The notes beneath the pieces are model-generated. The model saw nothing but the letters and a program-made list of their open reading frames with translations, was not told the DNA's origin and did not search any database. Position numbers and translations under genes: made by a program. Below, in pieces: positions 47,914 to 59,954 of a stretch of DNA of 64,000 bases. Numbering within the stretch: position 1 is the first letter of the stretch; each line of letters opens with the position of its first letter. Source of the DNA: Nectonema munidae (taxonomy: Eukaryota > Nematomorpha > Nectonematoida > Nectonematidae); assembly GCA_030549495.1 (NCBI GenBank), contig JAUIRK010000443.1, positions 206,891 to 270,890 on the forward strand, read 5' to 3'.

Positions 47914-48585
47914 AATATTCTCAAGTTCAGACGTTGGAACTGTCTCTTCTGATGAAACAGTATATAGTTTCTCAGTTCGGGAATCTAGAGGAAGACCTTC
48001 TGCAGTCAATATAAGAAACACTTTTTCTCATCCATTAGGTCCAAATTTAGAAGCCAAAGACAAAGACAACCCGTATAAAATTTGGTCTCTTTTTTTCACG
48101 CCAGAAATGATTCAAGAAATTTTTATCCAAACACATCAATATTTGAAAAGAAATATTGAAAGATCCTCCAATGTATCTGATCACTTGTTAGCATTCAACG
48201 AATCTTTTAGCATCGACAAACTTTTAGCATACATTGCTTGTCGTTATGTTATTGGTATTGAATCCGATCAAAAGATACCTGTTGATAAACTTTATTTACC
48301 TAAAACTGGCTCACATTTTGTGAAAGCGGCTATCATTAAAAATAGTTTTAAGTACATTTCAACATTTTTACGTTTCGATGATCCTTCTACAACAAACATT
48401 CAAAGTGATAAAATTGCTTCAGTAAGGGTGTTCAATGATCCTTTCCAGGGTGTCTTTTCAAAGTAAGTTTGTATTCTCACTAAAACTTAGGGAATTTTTA
48501 CTTTATAAAACGTTTATTTAGATACTGGATACCCCAAGATTATGTATGCGTTGATGAGCAGCTCTTGAGATTCAGAGGAAAATGA
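47914..48585 (+). pseudogene. Second piggyBac lineage, 5' half of transposase with one intron
   Basis: Plus-strand frame: acidic/serine-rich start (SSSDVGTVSSDE), NPYKIWSLFFTPEMIQEIF, the 119-codon frame 48107-48466 (FKYISTFLRFDDPSTTN, SDKIASVR). A canonical 59-bp intron (GTAAGT at 48463, TTTATTTAG to 48521) follows, then YWIPQDYVCVDEQLLRFRGK with the first catalytic aspartate, and a TGA at 48583-48585. The second and third aspartates and the C-terminus are absent. Its intron is at a different position from that of the 55711 gene, so it is a separate lineage. Confidence 0.75.
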
Positions 48586-48674
48586 AAACATCAAAAAAAA
48601 TGAAAAAGATTTAGTACAAAGATACTCAAAAAACAAATTAAATTAAAAAGAAATTAGAGTTATTCTATTAAGTT

Positions 48675-50010
48675 TTAATAAAAAATACCTTTAGAGGTAA
48701 AAAAGACTCCCAGATATTTAATAGATAAGGAAGGAGAAAAGTTAGCATTACTGAAATAGAGATCGGGACATTTCTTTTTGTTTTTGTTAAAGTTTACAAG
48801 AGGGAATTTTTGCAAGTTAATAGTTAGATTTAAAATACATGCAAATGATTTAACTTTTTCAAGTAGTAGACTTAGTTTAATTAGATTTTTAGTCGAACAA
48901 GGTCCTTCAATGGCAATTAAGAGATCTGAGTAACTTTGGTAAGAACAATGATTTTCTTCCAAAAATTCAAGTGAGGGATTGACTAGTATTATAAATATTA
49001 AATCAGATACACAAGCTCCCTGTGGAGTAGAAGCATTTAAAGTTTTTTGATCTCTGAAGCACCTCTAATGAAAACATTTCTGCCCTCAAGATATGACCTA
49101 ATCAATTCAATCAAGTAGCTAGAAAATTTCATTTTTGCATGTTTCTTGTAATGCAAGTGTGACACGCTGAGTTGAAGCCACCTTTAAAATCAATAAAAAA
49201 AAGTTGTTAAAGACAAGTTATGGTTAAAACATTTATAAATAGTTGAGGTTAAACGGTCTATAGCAATTTCTCAAGAATTTTGTGAGACATAGGCAAATTA
49301 GTTTTTATTGAGTCAACTAGTTTTCTGTATGTGATCAAGTGTGTGAAGTTCACAAAACTTACCCATACAAGGTAAAAGAGTAATAGGTCTACAGTTTTTG
49401 ATACTTAAATTTTGAGAATTAAATTTAGGGATTAAAAAAACTTCGCCAATTTTAAAAATATTAGGAAAGAACGAGAATTTAAGGATGGAGTTGTATAGTT
49501 TCCAAAGGATTCAATGATCGGGAGAAAAAGTTTTATTAGGTTGAAGGTTATTTTATCATAACCAGGAGCGGATTTTCTTCTAGTATTTTTTCTTCTTGTA
49601 TTTTCAATAAACTTTCTCTCTCTCTCTCTCTCTTGTATTTTTAAGATAGAAATAAAGTTCTTTAGTTGAAATTTCAACAAAGCAATGTTCTTGATTGCAC
49701 AAAGGTTTTTCTATATTACATATTGAGACATTCGGAAAGAAATGGTTAATAATATTCATCGAGTCAGATGAGATTGTAGCACTGGAGTTATCTCGTAAGA
49801 TAAAATATTAATGATCTGTTTGGCGTTTTAGATTTGTTATAGATTTTATTTTTTTACAAAAAGTGTTTCTGTCGAAATCTAATAATCGTTTCCATTGTTC
49901 TTTTTTTAAAAAAATTAATTTTATTCCTGTAAAATCTTTTAGTGTTAGGATAAATTTCCAAATCATTTTTATTTTTACTTTTTTTGAACAGTTTGGATGC
50001 AAATAAATTT
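48675..50010 (-). pseudogene. Reverse transcriptase part of the R1-like LINE
   Basis: Blocks in order: WKRLLDFDRNTFCKKIKSIT; RRKSAPGYDKITFNLIKLF; KNCRPITLLPCMGKF; FIDFKGGFNS (first aspartate region); RAEMFS-type GREVFIRG; a PQGACVS block; SYSDLLIAIEG (catalytic YADD eroded to YSDL); and SIKYLGVFF. Frames change at least five times. A CT-derived RERERE stretch lies in the linker at 49611-49634. Confidence 0.75.
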
Positions 50011-50119
50011 TAAAAATATTTTTGGATTAGTTATATATAAGTTAAAATTTTTTCTTTAAATTTTTTTTTACTTTTTTTACAAAGCAAAACAATCAGTTCA
50101 AATAAAAGTAATGAACAAT

Positions 50120-51640
50120 TTATTTTAGTTTTTATTTAGATTTTAATTATGTTTTCAAAAAGAAGCTGTATTAATTCTCCTGACTTATTTTGTTATATAT
50201 GTGGAGAATACACGTTACCTGAAAATCGGAAAAATATTTCTCCTTTTGTCCAAAAAGCCTATTTAGCATATTTCAAAATTAGACTAGGTGATCAGGACAA
50301 AAGTTGGGTGCCGTTTGTAAATTATGTACGGAACATTTAAAACAGTGGACAAAAGGGAAGAGAAAAAAATGAGGTTCGCAATTCCAATGATATGGCGAGA
50401 ATCAAAAAATCATGTAGATGACTGTTACTTTTGTAAAATAAACTTGAAGGGAATAAATAGGAAAAATAAAAAAGCACGTTCCACACAACGAAGAACTTAA
50501 AGTTCCAATTTTCAGTGATTTGCCTGAAATCGATATAGAAAATAGTCAAGATTCTTTAACTGAAGATGATCACGAAGATGAAAATTACTTTGAATCACAA
50601 CCTCAACTTTTTTCTCAAACGGAGTTAAACGATTTAGTTTGTTATTTAAATTTACCAAAAAAATCAGCTAAACTTTTCTAGATTGAAAGAAAAAAATCTT
50701 TTACAAAAATCTGTTCATATAACATGTTATCGCAATCGCCATGAAGAGTTTATTGAGTTATTTTCTTCTTTTTTTTAAAAAAGAAAGTAACTTAGTTTTG
50801 TTTCGATGTTGTTGGACTCCTTGCAACTTGGAATTGAAGAGTACAGATCAGAAGAATGGCGTCTCTTTATAGACAGCTCTAAACGTAGTGTGTTTTGTTA
50901 CATAACGGTAACATCTTTGGTTCTGTACCTGTAGGTCATTCTACAACTTAAAAATATGAAGAAATAAAGTTGATATTGAAAAAAATAAATATTACGATCA
51001 TAACTGGGTAATATGTGTTGACTTAAAAGTTATTAATTTATTAATAGGACATCACCAAGGTTATACTAAATATTCCTGTGTATGTGGAATAGTAGAGATC
51101 GAGCAAATGATTATATCAAAAAAAGTTAGGAGCGAGGATTAGAGGAAAAAAGAAGCTAGATTTTTAACCAAATTGAAGAGGTAACAAAAAAAAATACTAT
51201 TTCCTTCTTTAGATATCAAGCTTGGATTGATTAAACAGTTCGTAAAAGCCCTTAATAAGAATAGAGACTGTTTTAAGTACATTTGCAATTTATTTCAAAG
51301 CTCAATAAGTGAAAATCTCAAAGCAGGAATTTTTCATGGGCCACAGATTCGCTTACTTTTAAAAGACAAAAAGTGTAAACAAATTGATGGCTTCTTACTG
51401 TAAGCTTGGAGCTAACATGAACATCAAAATGCATTTTTGCATTGTCATTTGCATCGACTTCCTGAAAATCTTGGGGATGTAACCGATGAACAAGGAGAAC
51501 GCTTTCATCAGAATATCAAGGAAATAGAAAATAGATATCAAGGAAGGTGGGACATTGTAATGCTTGCTGATTACTGTTGGTCCCTTAAAAGAGATGTTCC
51601 TCATATTCAGAATGATAAAAGATAATAAAAAACGCACATT
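50120..51640 (+). pseudogene. Unclassified multicopy family, copy C (broken), inside the LINE
   Basis: Plus strand: the 63-codon frame 50149-50340 gives the N-terminal zinc-finger region (CINSPDLFCYICGEYTLPEN, KAYLAYFKIRLGDQDKSWVP), followed by RFAIPMIWRESKNHVDDCYF and INRKNKKA. Further on come CYRNRHEEFIELF, EEWRLFIDSSKRS, FLCMWNSRDRANDYIKK and the C-terminal block HLHRLPENLGDVTDEQGERF with HQNIKEIENRYQGRWDI and MLADYCWSLKRDVP. Full family length, but broken in many places. It lies in opposite orientation within the R1-like LINE, so it behaves as a mobile sequence. Confidence 0.8.
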
Positions 51641-51970
51641 TTTACCATAGTTGCTTTTTTTTAAGAATTTTTTGTGAATTTTTCTTTTTATATGTATATT
51701 TTTTATATTAAATATAGTATTTTTAAAGTTTTTATTTAAAAGAAATTTTTTAAAGTATTATTAAAAAGAGAGTTTATGTGTTCACTACCTATAATTTCAA
51801 TCTTACCCAGACAAAAAATCTGATCTGATAAAGATAAAAGAACTATCAATTTGAACGCAGCAAACCAGATATGTTTAACTTTTGTTAAAAAAGTCAAGTC
51901 ACCAAACAAGAAATTTTTTTTTGTGATATATAATATTTTATCTTTAAGAATATCAGAGTTTTCATTAATC

Positions 51971-52698
51971 TCATTTTAGGTTTTCTGAAAAGATTTTAGT
52001 ATTAAAAATTTTCTTAAATTTGTTTTCAAGAGAATTTAGTTCAAAATCAACATGAGCTTCAATAAATTTATGATCAGACATTGAAATTTCATCAAGTATT
52101 CTCGAGCTTTGTATAAAATTTTTCATTACATCACTACATAAAGTTAAATCAATATGTGAACTTAAATTGATGTCTGTTCTCAGACTAATAAATGTAGGAT
52201 CTTTAACTGAGTCAATTATATGGTTATGCTCAATAATTTTATCAAAAAGCCTACCTCTTGAATTGGTTTTAACATCCAATAAAGGGTGTCGGGCATTCAT
52301 ATCATCAATAATCAAGATGTTTGAAAAAGGAATATCTTTGAAGATCTTGGAAAAGAAGAAGTTAACATATGAATTAGAATATGGAAGAAAATAAACACAA
52401 ATGCAAATAAAACTAGTAGATTTAGACTTACAGTGAATATTAGTTATATAATCATTAGAATATTCATGAAGAAAAATATTTCTAAACATTTTTTATATAC
52501 GATGGCAGTGAGATCATGTGAAGATTTAGATACAATAGAGTAATCAAAATTATTAATGTTTGCAAACATATTATTATACAGATAAGGTTCGTTAATTAAT
52601 ATAATGTCATATTTAGATTTTTCAATAAAGATTGTAAGGTTATTAAAAGCGTCCTTAGACTTTCTTATTAAGTTAATATGTATGAATTTAAGAGTCAT
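51971..52698 (-). pseudogene. APE-type endonuclease part of the R1-like LINE
   Basis: Two overlapping frames, 52444-52698 and 51971-52489. Motifs: IHINLIRKSKDAFNN (start), IILINEPYLYNN (catalytic E), NILIIDDMNARHPLLDVKTN (GDFNAxH block), PTFISLRTDINLSSHIDLTL (D-T/S block) and ISMSDHKFIEAHVDF (SDH). One frame change separates the pieces. Confidence 0.8.
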
Positions 52699-52739
52699 TT
52701 ATAGTTTTGATATATAAATATAAAGATTTGTAGCAATAA

Positions 52740-53177
52740 ATTTTGTTATACTCCGTTTTTTTTTAAAAAATAGGACAACTTTTATAGTAGACATGTGATT
52801 GAGAATTACACACTTTTGATTCATGACAAAGATTTGTGCATTTTAAGCATTTTGGATTTTTTGCTAAGAAAAACTTTTCAGTGCGGCCTGTTTTACCGCA
52901 ATTATTACAAAGTCTAATATTTATTATGTTTAGTAATAGTTAAGTTAAAGTATTTATTCTTAGTTTTTACAAGTTTGATGAGTTTAACGCCTCCTAGTTT
53001 AGTAACTTTATAGTTGTAATTATTGATTGAGTTATTTAATTCATTACTATTTATATCTTTAGAAATATTTTTAATTAAAAATCTTGGTTTAAATTTATTT
53101 ATCGTCAAAATTTGATACTTGTCTTTTAAAATATTGACTACGGTTAATTTGTCTTCACCTTTCTCGACATTGATCAA
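52740..53177 (-). pseudogene. ORF1 (nucleic-acid-binding) remnant of the R1-like LINE
   Basis: The 87-codon frame 52914-53177 (FKPRFLIKNISKDINSNELN, LGGVKLIKLVKTKNKYFNL) is followed after one stop by zinc knuckles LCNNCGKTGRTEKFF and CLKCTNLCHESKVC. This is the layout of R1/I-type LINE ORF1 proteins that coat the RNA. Confidence 0.7.
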
Positions 53178-53214
53178 AGCAGTTCATCATTATTTACTAA
53201 AAACATTTTTTAAC

Positions 53215-53294
53215 GCGCATTAAGTTACACCCCTACAGATTATCCAGTTTCATTATATTCTGTCAAAAACTTTCTCAGCAAAAGAGTTTTAGAC
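53215..53294 (+). pseudogene. LINE 3' fragment, left of the piggyBac insertion
   Basis: The frame YPVSLYSVKNFLSKRVLDL runs into the TTAA and continues without shift on the far side of the piggyBac (58423 onward: NKWWLDSRYSNKYKIN). It is therefore the interrupted 3' part of a plus-strand LINE. Confidence 0.6.
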
Positions 53295-53314
53295 TTAACC
53301 TTCGCAGGACACAC

Positions 53315-55423
<2,109 letters not shown>

Positions 55424-55710
55424 TCTCTTTATAATACGTTATCCCATATTTTTTCTCTCTTTCTCTACTTTCCTATCAGGTTACGTAAAATATCGAAACC
55501 AATAAATGCAAGTTGTTTATCTTTTTTCCATCTTCATTCTGTGCACATTCTTATAATTGATTTTTTTCTTCATCTGTGATATTTTCTGACCGTAATCTTC
55601 GCATGAATTCAATGTTTATCATTTATTGATGAAAGCTTATCTATGCATTGATCCATAACTTTTACCAACAATTTGTTGTTGAATAATTTTCTCTATTGTT
55701 CTTATTTCGC

Positions 55711-57490
55711 ATGGAATTTTTATCATCATCATCATCACCTCTGACAACAAGTTCTTCTGAAGAAAATGAATCATTTTCATCAATTTCAGATTCTGAAGCA
55801 TCTGATATTTATACAGGTGAGAGTAATCTAGAAGCAGTGGAATTAGAAGAAGTATTTGACGCCGAAGATATTTCTCTTAAAGCTCCAGATGGAACACAGT
55901 TCTTCTGGGAGCCTCAACAATCTTCAAGAGGTAGATCTCAAGCTAGAAACTGTAGAGATATCTCTTCACGTCCATATGGACCTTCTGATGATGCAAAAAA
56001 CTTGAAGGAAATTGATAAAATTTTTGATTTGTTTTTTGACCCTCCTTTGGTTTCTCATATATACGAGATGACTCACAAAAAAGCAGATGATAATTACAAG
56101 TAAGTTTATTTTTCTATAAATCTTTATGTGAGATATAAGAAACTCTATGATTCTAGGAAAGAGTCCCCTAAGTGGTTGGATTTGAAAGCGTGTCATGAAA
56201 AGTTTGTTATAAGCGATTTGCTTGCCTATTTTGGTTGTCTAATTTTTTTTGGGACAATCAAAAGACCAAAGAATTGCGACTAAAGCCCTTTTTTCCAATG
56301 ATGGAGATCCTTTCTTACGTGCTGCACTCGGCAGAAGGATGTTCCAATTCATCAAAATTTTTATACGCTTTGACGATGCCGCCACTAGAGAGCCTTCAGA
56401 CAAACTAGCAGCCATTAGGCGTATTCATAATAACTTTTTTGAAAAATGCCATAAATTTTGGACACCACTTGATGCTGTAACTATAGACGAGCAATTAGTG
56501 AAATTTCGTGGCGGGTGTTCTCTAAAAGTGTACGACCCTAAAAAGCCGGGCCATTATGGCTTAAAGTTCTACCATCTTAATGATTCTAACACATTTTATG
56601 TTATGAAGCCCGAAATTTATGTTTCAGGATTAATTGATCGGGAATATTTTTCAAGTCTAGAAATCTGTCAGCGTCTAGTAGAAAGTAGCAATCTCCCATC
56701 AGGGTGTGGTATTTATCTTGACAGATTTTTTACATCTCATGCTTTAGCGGAGTGGGCTCTTTCCAAAAATTTGACAATTTGTGGGACAGTAAATCCTATA
56801 CGTAGATTTGTTCCGTATATTTTAAAACCTAAATTTTTACGCACGTTAAATTTAAGTGAAACTGAGAGCAAAATTGTATATTCCAATATTTCATCACTTT
56901 GTGTTTATATACCTGAAAAGCATGCTAGAAAGAATTTTAAAGCAGTTTATGTCTTATCTACGCAGCATAGTAGAAGTGTTACTATCACATCAAATAAAAG
57001 AAAACCCGAAAGCCTAATTTCCTATAATAAATACAAAAGTGGGGTGGATTGTTTTAATCGAATGGCCAGAGATTTTACTAGTTATAAGACAAGTAGGCGA
57101 TGGACAGTTGCCGCATTTTCTAATTATTTAGATATAGCTGCCTACAACACATGGATTATCTACAAGCACAACTGCCCTAACGATGCGTTGCCCATTCGCC
57201 ATGGAGGGAGAAAATTTTTTTTAAAAATTTTATCAAAAAATTTAGGTTATAATTCTATGAGAACTAGGGCTAACATAAGTCAGATTTCAAGACCCATCAA
57301 AAACCTTCTTTTTTACTATGGTTTTTCTCCGCAAATTGACACGGCGGAAAGTAGTTCGGGCAGGGGATACTGTTCAATTCAAGAATGCAGACCTAGAACA
57401 CGAGGCACAAGGAGGTGTTCAAATTGTAAAAAATTTATGTGCAAAAAACACACCTTATCCATTTGTTCTTTTTGCCATTCTAATTTGTGA
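55711..57490 (+). CDS. piggyBac transposase, two exons, one homopolymer frameshift
   Basis: Catalyses cut-and-paste at TTAA. Exon 1 is 55711-56099: ATG at MEFLSSSSSPLTT, a serine/acidic N-terminus, then PLVSHIYEMTHKK. The intron is 56100-56156 (57 bp, GTAAGT...TTCTAG). Exon 2 reads KESPKWLDLKACHEKF, LLAYFGCLIF, SKDQRIATKALFSNDG, FIRFDDAATREPSDKLAAIR, VTIDEQLVKFRGG (first D), DREYFSSLEICQRL, IYLDRFFTSHALAEW (second D), KSGVDCFNRMARDF (third D) and a cysteine tail CSNCKKFMCKKHTL / CSFCHSNL. All three catalytic aspartates are present. The only defect is one extra T in a T8 run (56243-56250); seven T would keep the frame. That could be a real mutation or an assembly error. AATAAA follows at 57568-57573. 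Confidence 0.9.
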
Positions 57491-57625
57491 TTTTGCTAAT
57501 TTTTTATCATGTTCAACATATAATTATAATGCTTTATTTTTTTTGTATAACCCTTGATATTTTATGAAATAAATTTCAAATTGTTTATAAATAGGTTTTT
57601 TGATATTTTGAATTTTTTTATGTTC

Positions 57626-57880
57626 AATTAAAATAAAATTCAAAAAGTAATATAATTTATTGGGCACAGGATTTAAAACGGTGAATTTTCGCCGACAGTC
57701 GGCTTTATCAAACCACTATACTAATGAGTAGGCTAGAAGTTGAAAATTGGAAGGATTAGCGAAGAAGAGTTCTTCTGCTCATTAGTATAGTGGTTTGATA
57801 AAGCCGACTGTCGGCGAAAATTCACCGTTTTAAATCCTGTGCCCAATAAATTATATTACTTTTTGAATTTTATTTTAATT
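57626..57880. mobile_element. 255-bp perfect palindrome within the piggyBac 3' region
   Basis: Arms 57626-57728 and 57778-57880 (103 bp) appear perfectly complementary around a 49-bp loop. Each arm contains TTTGATAAAG, a GCCGACTGTCGGC hairpin and GAAAATTC, plus GCACAGGATTTAAAACGG. The layout (TGATAAAG, hairpin, CGAAA) parallels the 6607-6820 palindrome with different sequence. It lies just after the transposase poly(A) signal. It could be an independent element inserted into the piggyBac, and perfect arms imply a recent origin. Confidence 0.8.
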
Positions 57881-58402
57881 TTCCTTTAATTTATGGGTCA
57901 ACTTCAGCATCAGATTTACATTTTATGTTCAATTTTAGGCGCTTTATTTTCAAAATTATTGCTTTATAAGATCTAAAATTTACTTATTCTATAAAATTTT
58001 TTCAGTTCTAAAATTTTTTAGCTACAAAAAACAGCCAAAAAGTTTTTTTAGATAAATATTTTAAAGTTTTTTTTGCTAAAGATGGCGTTAAAAAAAATTT
58101 TTTTATTTTTTTTTTATGAAATTCAGAAGATAACCTAATAATTATATTCTACAGATTTCCACTCCTTATGCATAAAAAATTTCTTTCATGTTTTTTTAAA
58201 ACTCAATTTTCGAAAATTTTCTCTTAAGGTCATGAAAACCGCAAAAAATTAGAGTCTGTAAAGAACAGTATATTTTTGATATTGGCACCAATTTATACTC
58301 CAGAGAATAACGTAAATTTACATACTATTTTTTTGATATGTTATATATTAAATATTATATCAAAAACGGCATTGAAAATGCTGAATGGAGTAAAAAGCCC
58401 GT
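57881..58402. other. piggyBac 3' internal region
   Basis: AT-rich non-coding sequence up to the right terminal repeat. GGCTTTTTACTCCATTCAGC, read in reverse near 58370-58400, parallels the TAATGGAGAAAAAAGCCC inside the left end, so subterminal sequences are also partly inverted. Confidence 0.5.
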
Positions 58403-58422
58403 GTGTGTCCTGCGAAGGTTAA

Positions 58423-58790
58423 GTAATAAATGGTGGTTAGATAGTAGGTACTCAAATAAATATAAAATTAATTGAATTAAAATATTGGAAAAAAATTTAT
58501 CTAAATTAAAATTGCTAACTCTTCCTCCTGAACTTCTAAGATGGTTAAAAGGTAACTGCATATGCAAGAAATTTTATATACGATAAAAAAATCTACAGAC
58601 TCACTCTCCCATTTTGGTTGTGAAAAAATTGATGATACTAACCACTTAATTTTTGAATGCGAGAAAACTCAATATTTGACCGGAAACTTTATTGCAAATT
58701 ATATTAAAGAACGCCGAGTTATTATTAAATCACTTAATTAAATTTTAATAAAACCTCAACCTATTAAATACCTATCAATGTTAATCAAAT
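58423..58790 (+). pseudogene. LINE 3' fragment, right of the piggyBac insertion
   Basis: Continues the frame interrupted at 53294. It reads NKWWLDSRYSNKYKIN, LLTLPPELLRWLKGNCICKK and then a knuckle-like CEKIDDTNHLIFECEKTQYL, typical of the C-terminal end of LINE ORF2 proteins with a CxxC...H...C motif. Stops and a frame change are present. It is in opposite orientation to the R1-like LINE ending at 53177. Confidence 0.6.
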
Positions 58791-59954
58791 ATATTTAAAA
58801 ACTGCTTAATTTAAATCCCTCTTAAATTTATTTATTTCCTTTTTGTTTTTTCTTTTCTTTTTAATTTTTATTTAAGTCATCACTCCTCACTTGCAAAGTT
58901 TATACAAGGCAACTATTTTAAACATCTTTTTTCAATCAATTATTGAAGCTTTATGCCAGCTTTCGAGTCCTTGCATACAAAATTACAAAAGAATAAAATA
59001 AATACATGATATTTATTCGTGTTTATAAAGTTTAAAAAATAAAATATGTATATTCAAGATTGAACATTTATTTTAAACTAGAACATTGACAAAAAGAGGA
59101 GTTAAATCGAAGGCAGGCTAAAAACTAAAAAACTAGTTTTTTTTCTCACTATTGTTTTTGCCTTCAAGTTAAGAAAACCTTATAGATTTTTAATATTCTG
59201 GTAAAATAAAAACCAATTTTATTTAACAACTTATATATATTATACACCCACATATATATGTGGGTGTATATAATTGAATGTGCCGTGAGTGATAATTGAG
59301 AGAAATAATAGCAGAGAATAAGGCTAATTAAGAAACACATGTAGTACATTAAGGTGGCAATTAAAACCAATACAAATAATATTGAAATATTTAACACAAT
59401 CAGATTTTAAATAAATTTATTAATCTTTTAAAATTAAAAACAAATCTTCGAGCCATTAAATTTGAAAAAACATCAATTTGTAATTAACTAATACTCTTTA
59501 AGAACGGTAAGCTTACAGATTTATGTTTGTAATAGATATACTGGGCTTTGAAGTAGAGATCTTGGATTAGTATATGTGTACTTTTATACACATTTATAAA
59601 ATATATATATTCACAAACACCAAGACGGCACAAGGCACAACATTTTAACGAAATGTATAGCAAAGAAGAAGAAGAATTTATTCAGCAAAAAAAAAAACAC
59701 AGCAAAAATTTAACAAATTAATAGTAAGATAAAGATGTATTCCAGTGCCAAAAAAAAAGTTTAAAAATGACAACAGAAAAATGTTTTCATTAATGCAAGG
59801 ATACACACAAAGGCTACTTAAAGCCACTTCTCGAGTGCAACCTACACAAATGTACAGAGTATACAAAAAAAAAAAGAAAAGAAATTTATTACGGCGTTTA
59901 ATATGACATATTCAATATATTAATTGTAATGATAACATAAATTTAAAAACAGTA
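58791..59954. other. AT-rich spacer with LINE 3' UTR
   Basis: No gene. The part above about 59600 is probably the 3' UTR of the minus-strand LINE at 59955-63887. Short frames at 59164-59397 and 59678-59866 are not supported. Confidence 0.35.
59241..59270. repeat. 30-bp perfect palindrome
   Basis: TATACACCCACATAT followed by its exact complement. It can form a cruciform or hairpin; role unknown. Confidence 0.7.

Larger units (their letters stand above)
48660..53177 (-). mobile_element. R1-like LINE, split by another insertion
   Basis: Reading the minus strand: ORF1 with CCHC knuckles (52740-53177), APE endonuclease (51971-52698), then after a foreign block (50120-51640) the linker (49808-50002) and reverse transcriptase (48675-49680). 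ORF1 plus ORF2 with an R1-type endonuclease start (LKFIHINLIRKSKDAFNNL) suggest the R1/LOA branch. The copy is dead with many frame changes, and its 3' end stops near 48600 beside the piggyBac relic. Confidence 0.8.

Noticed and set aside
47736-48021. Minus-strand frames opposite the second piggyBac relic
   Set aside because: The plus strand has the piggyBac text and a canonical intron; the minus frames show nothing recognisable.
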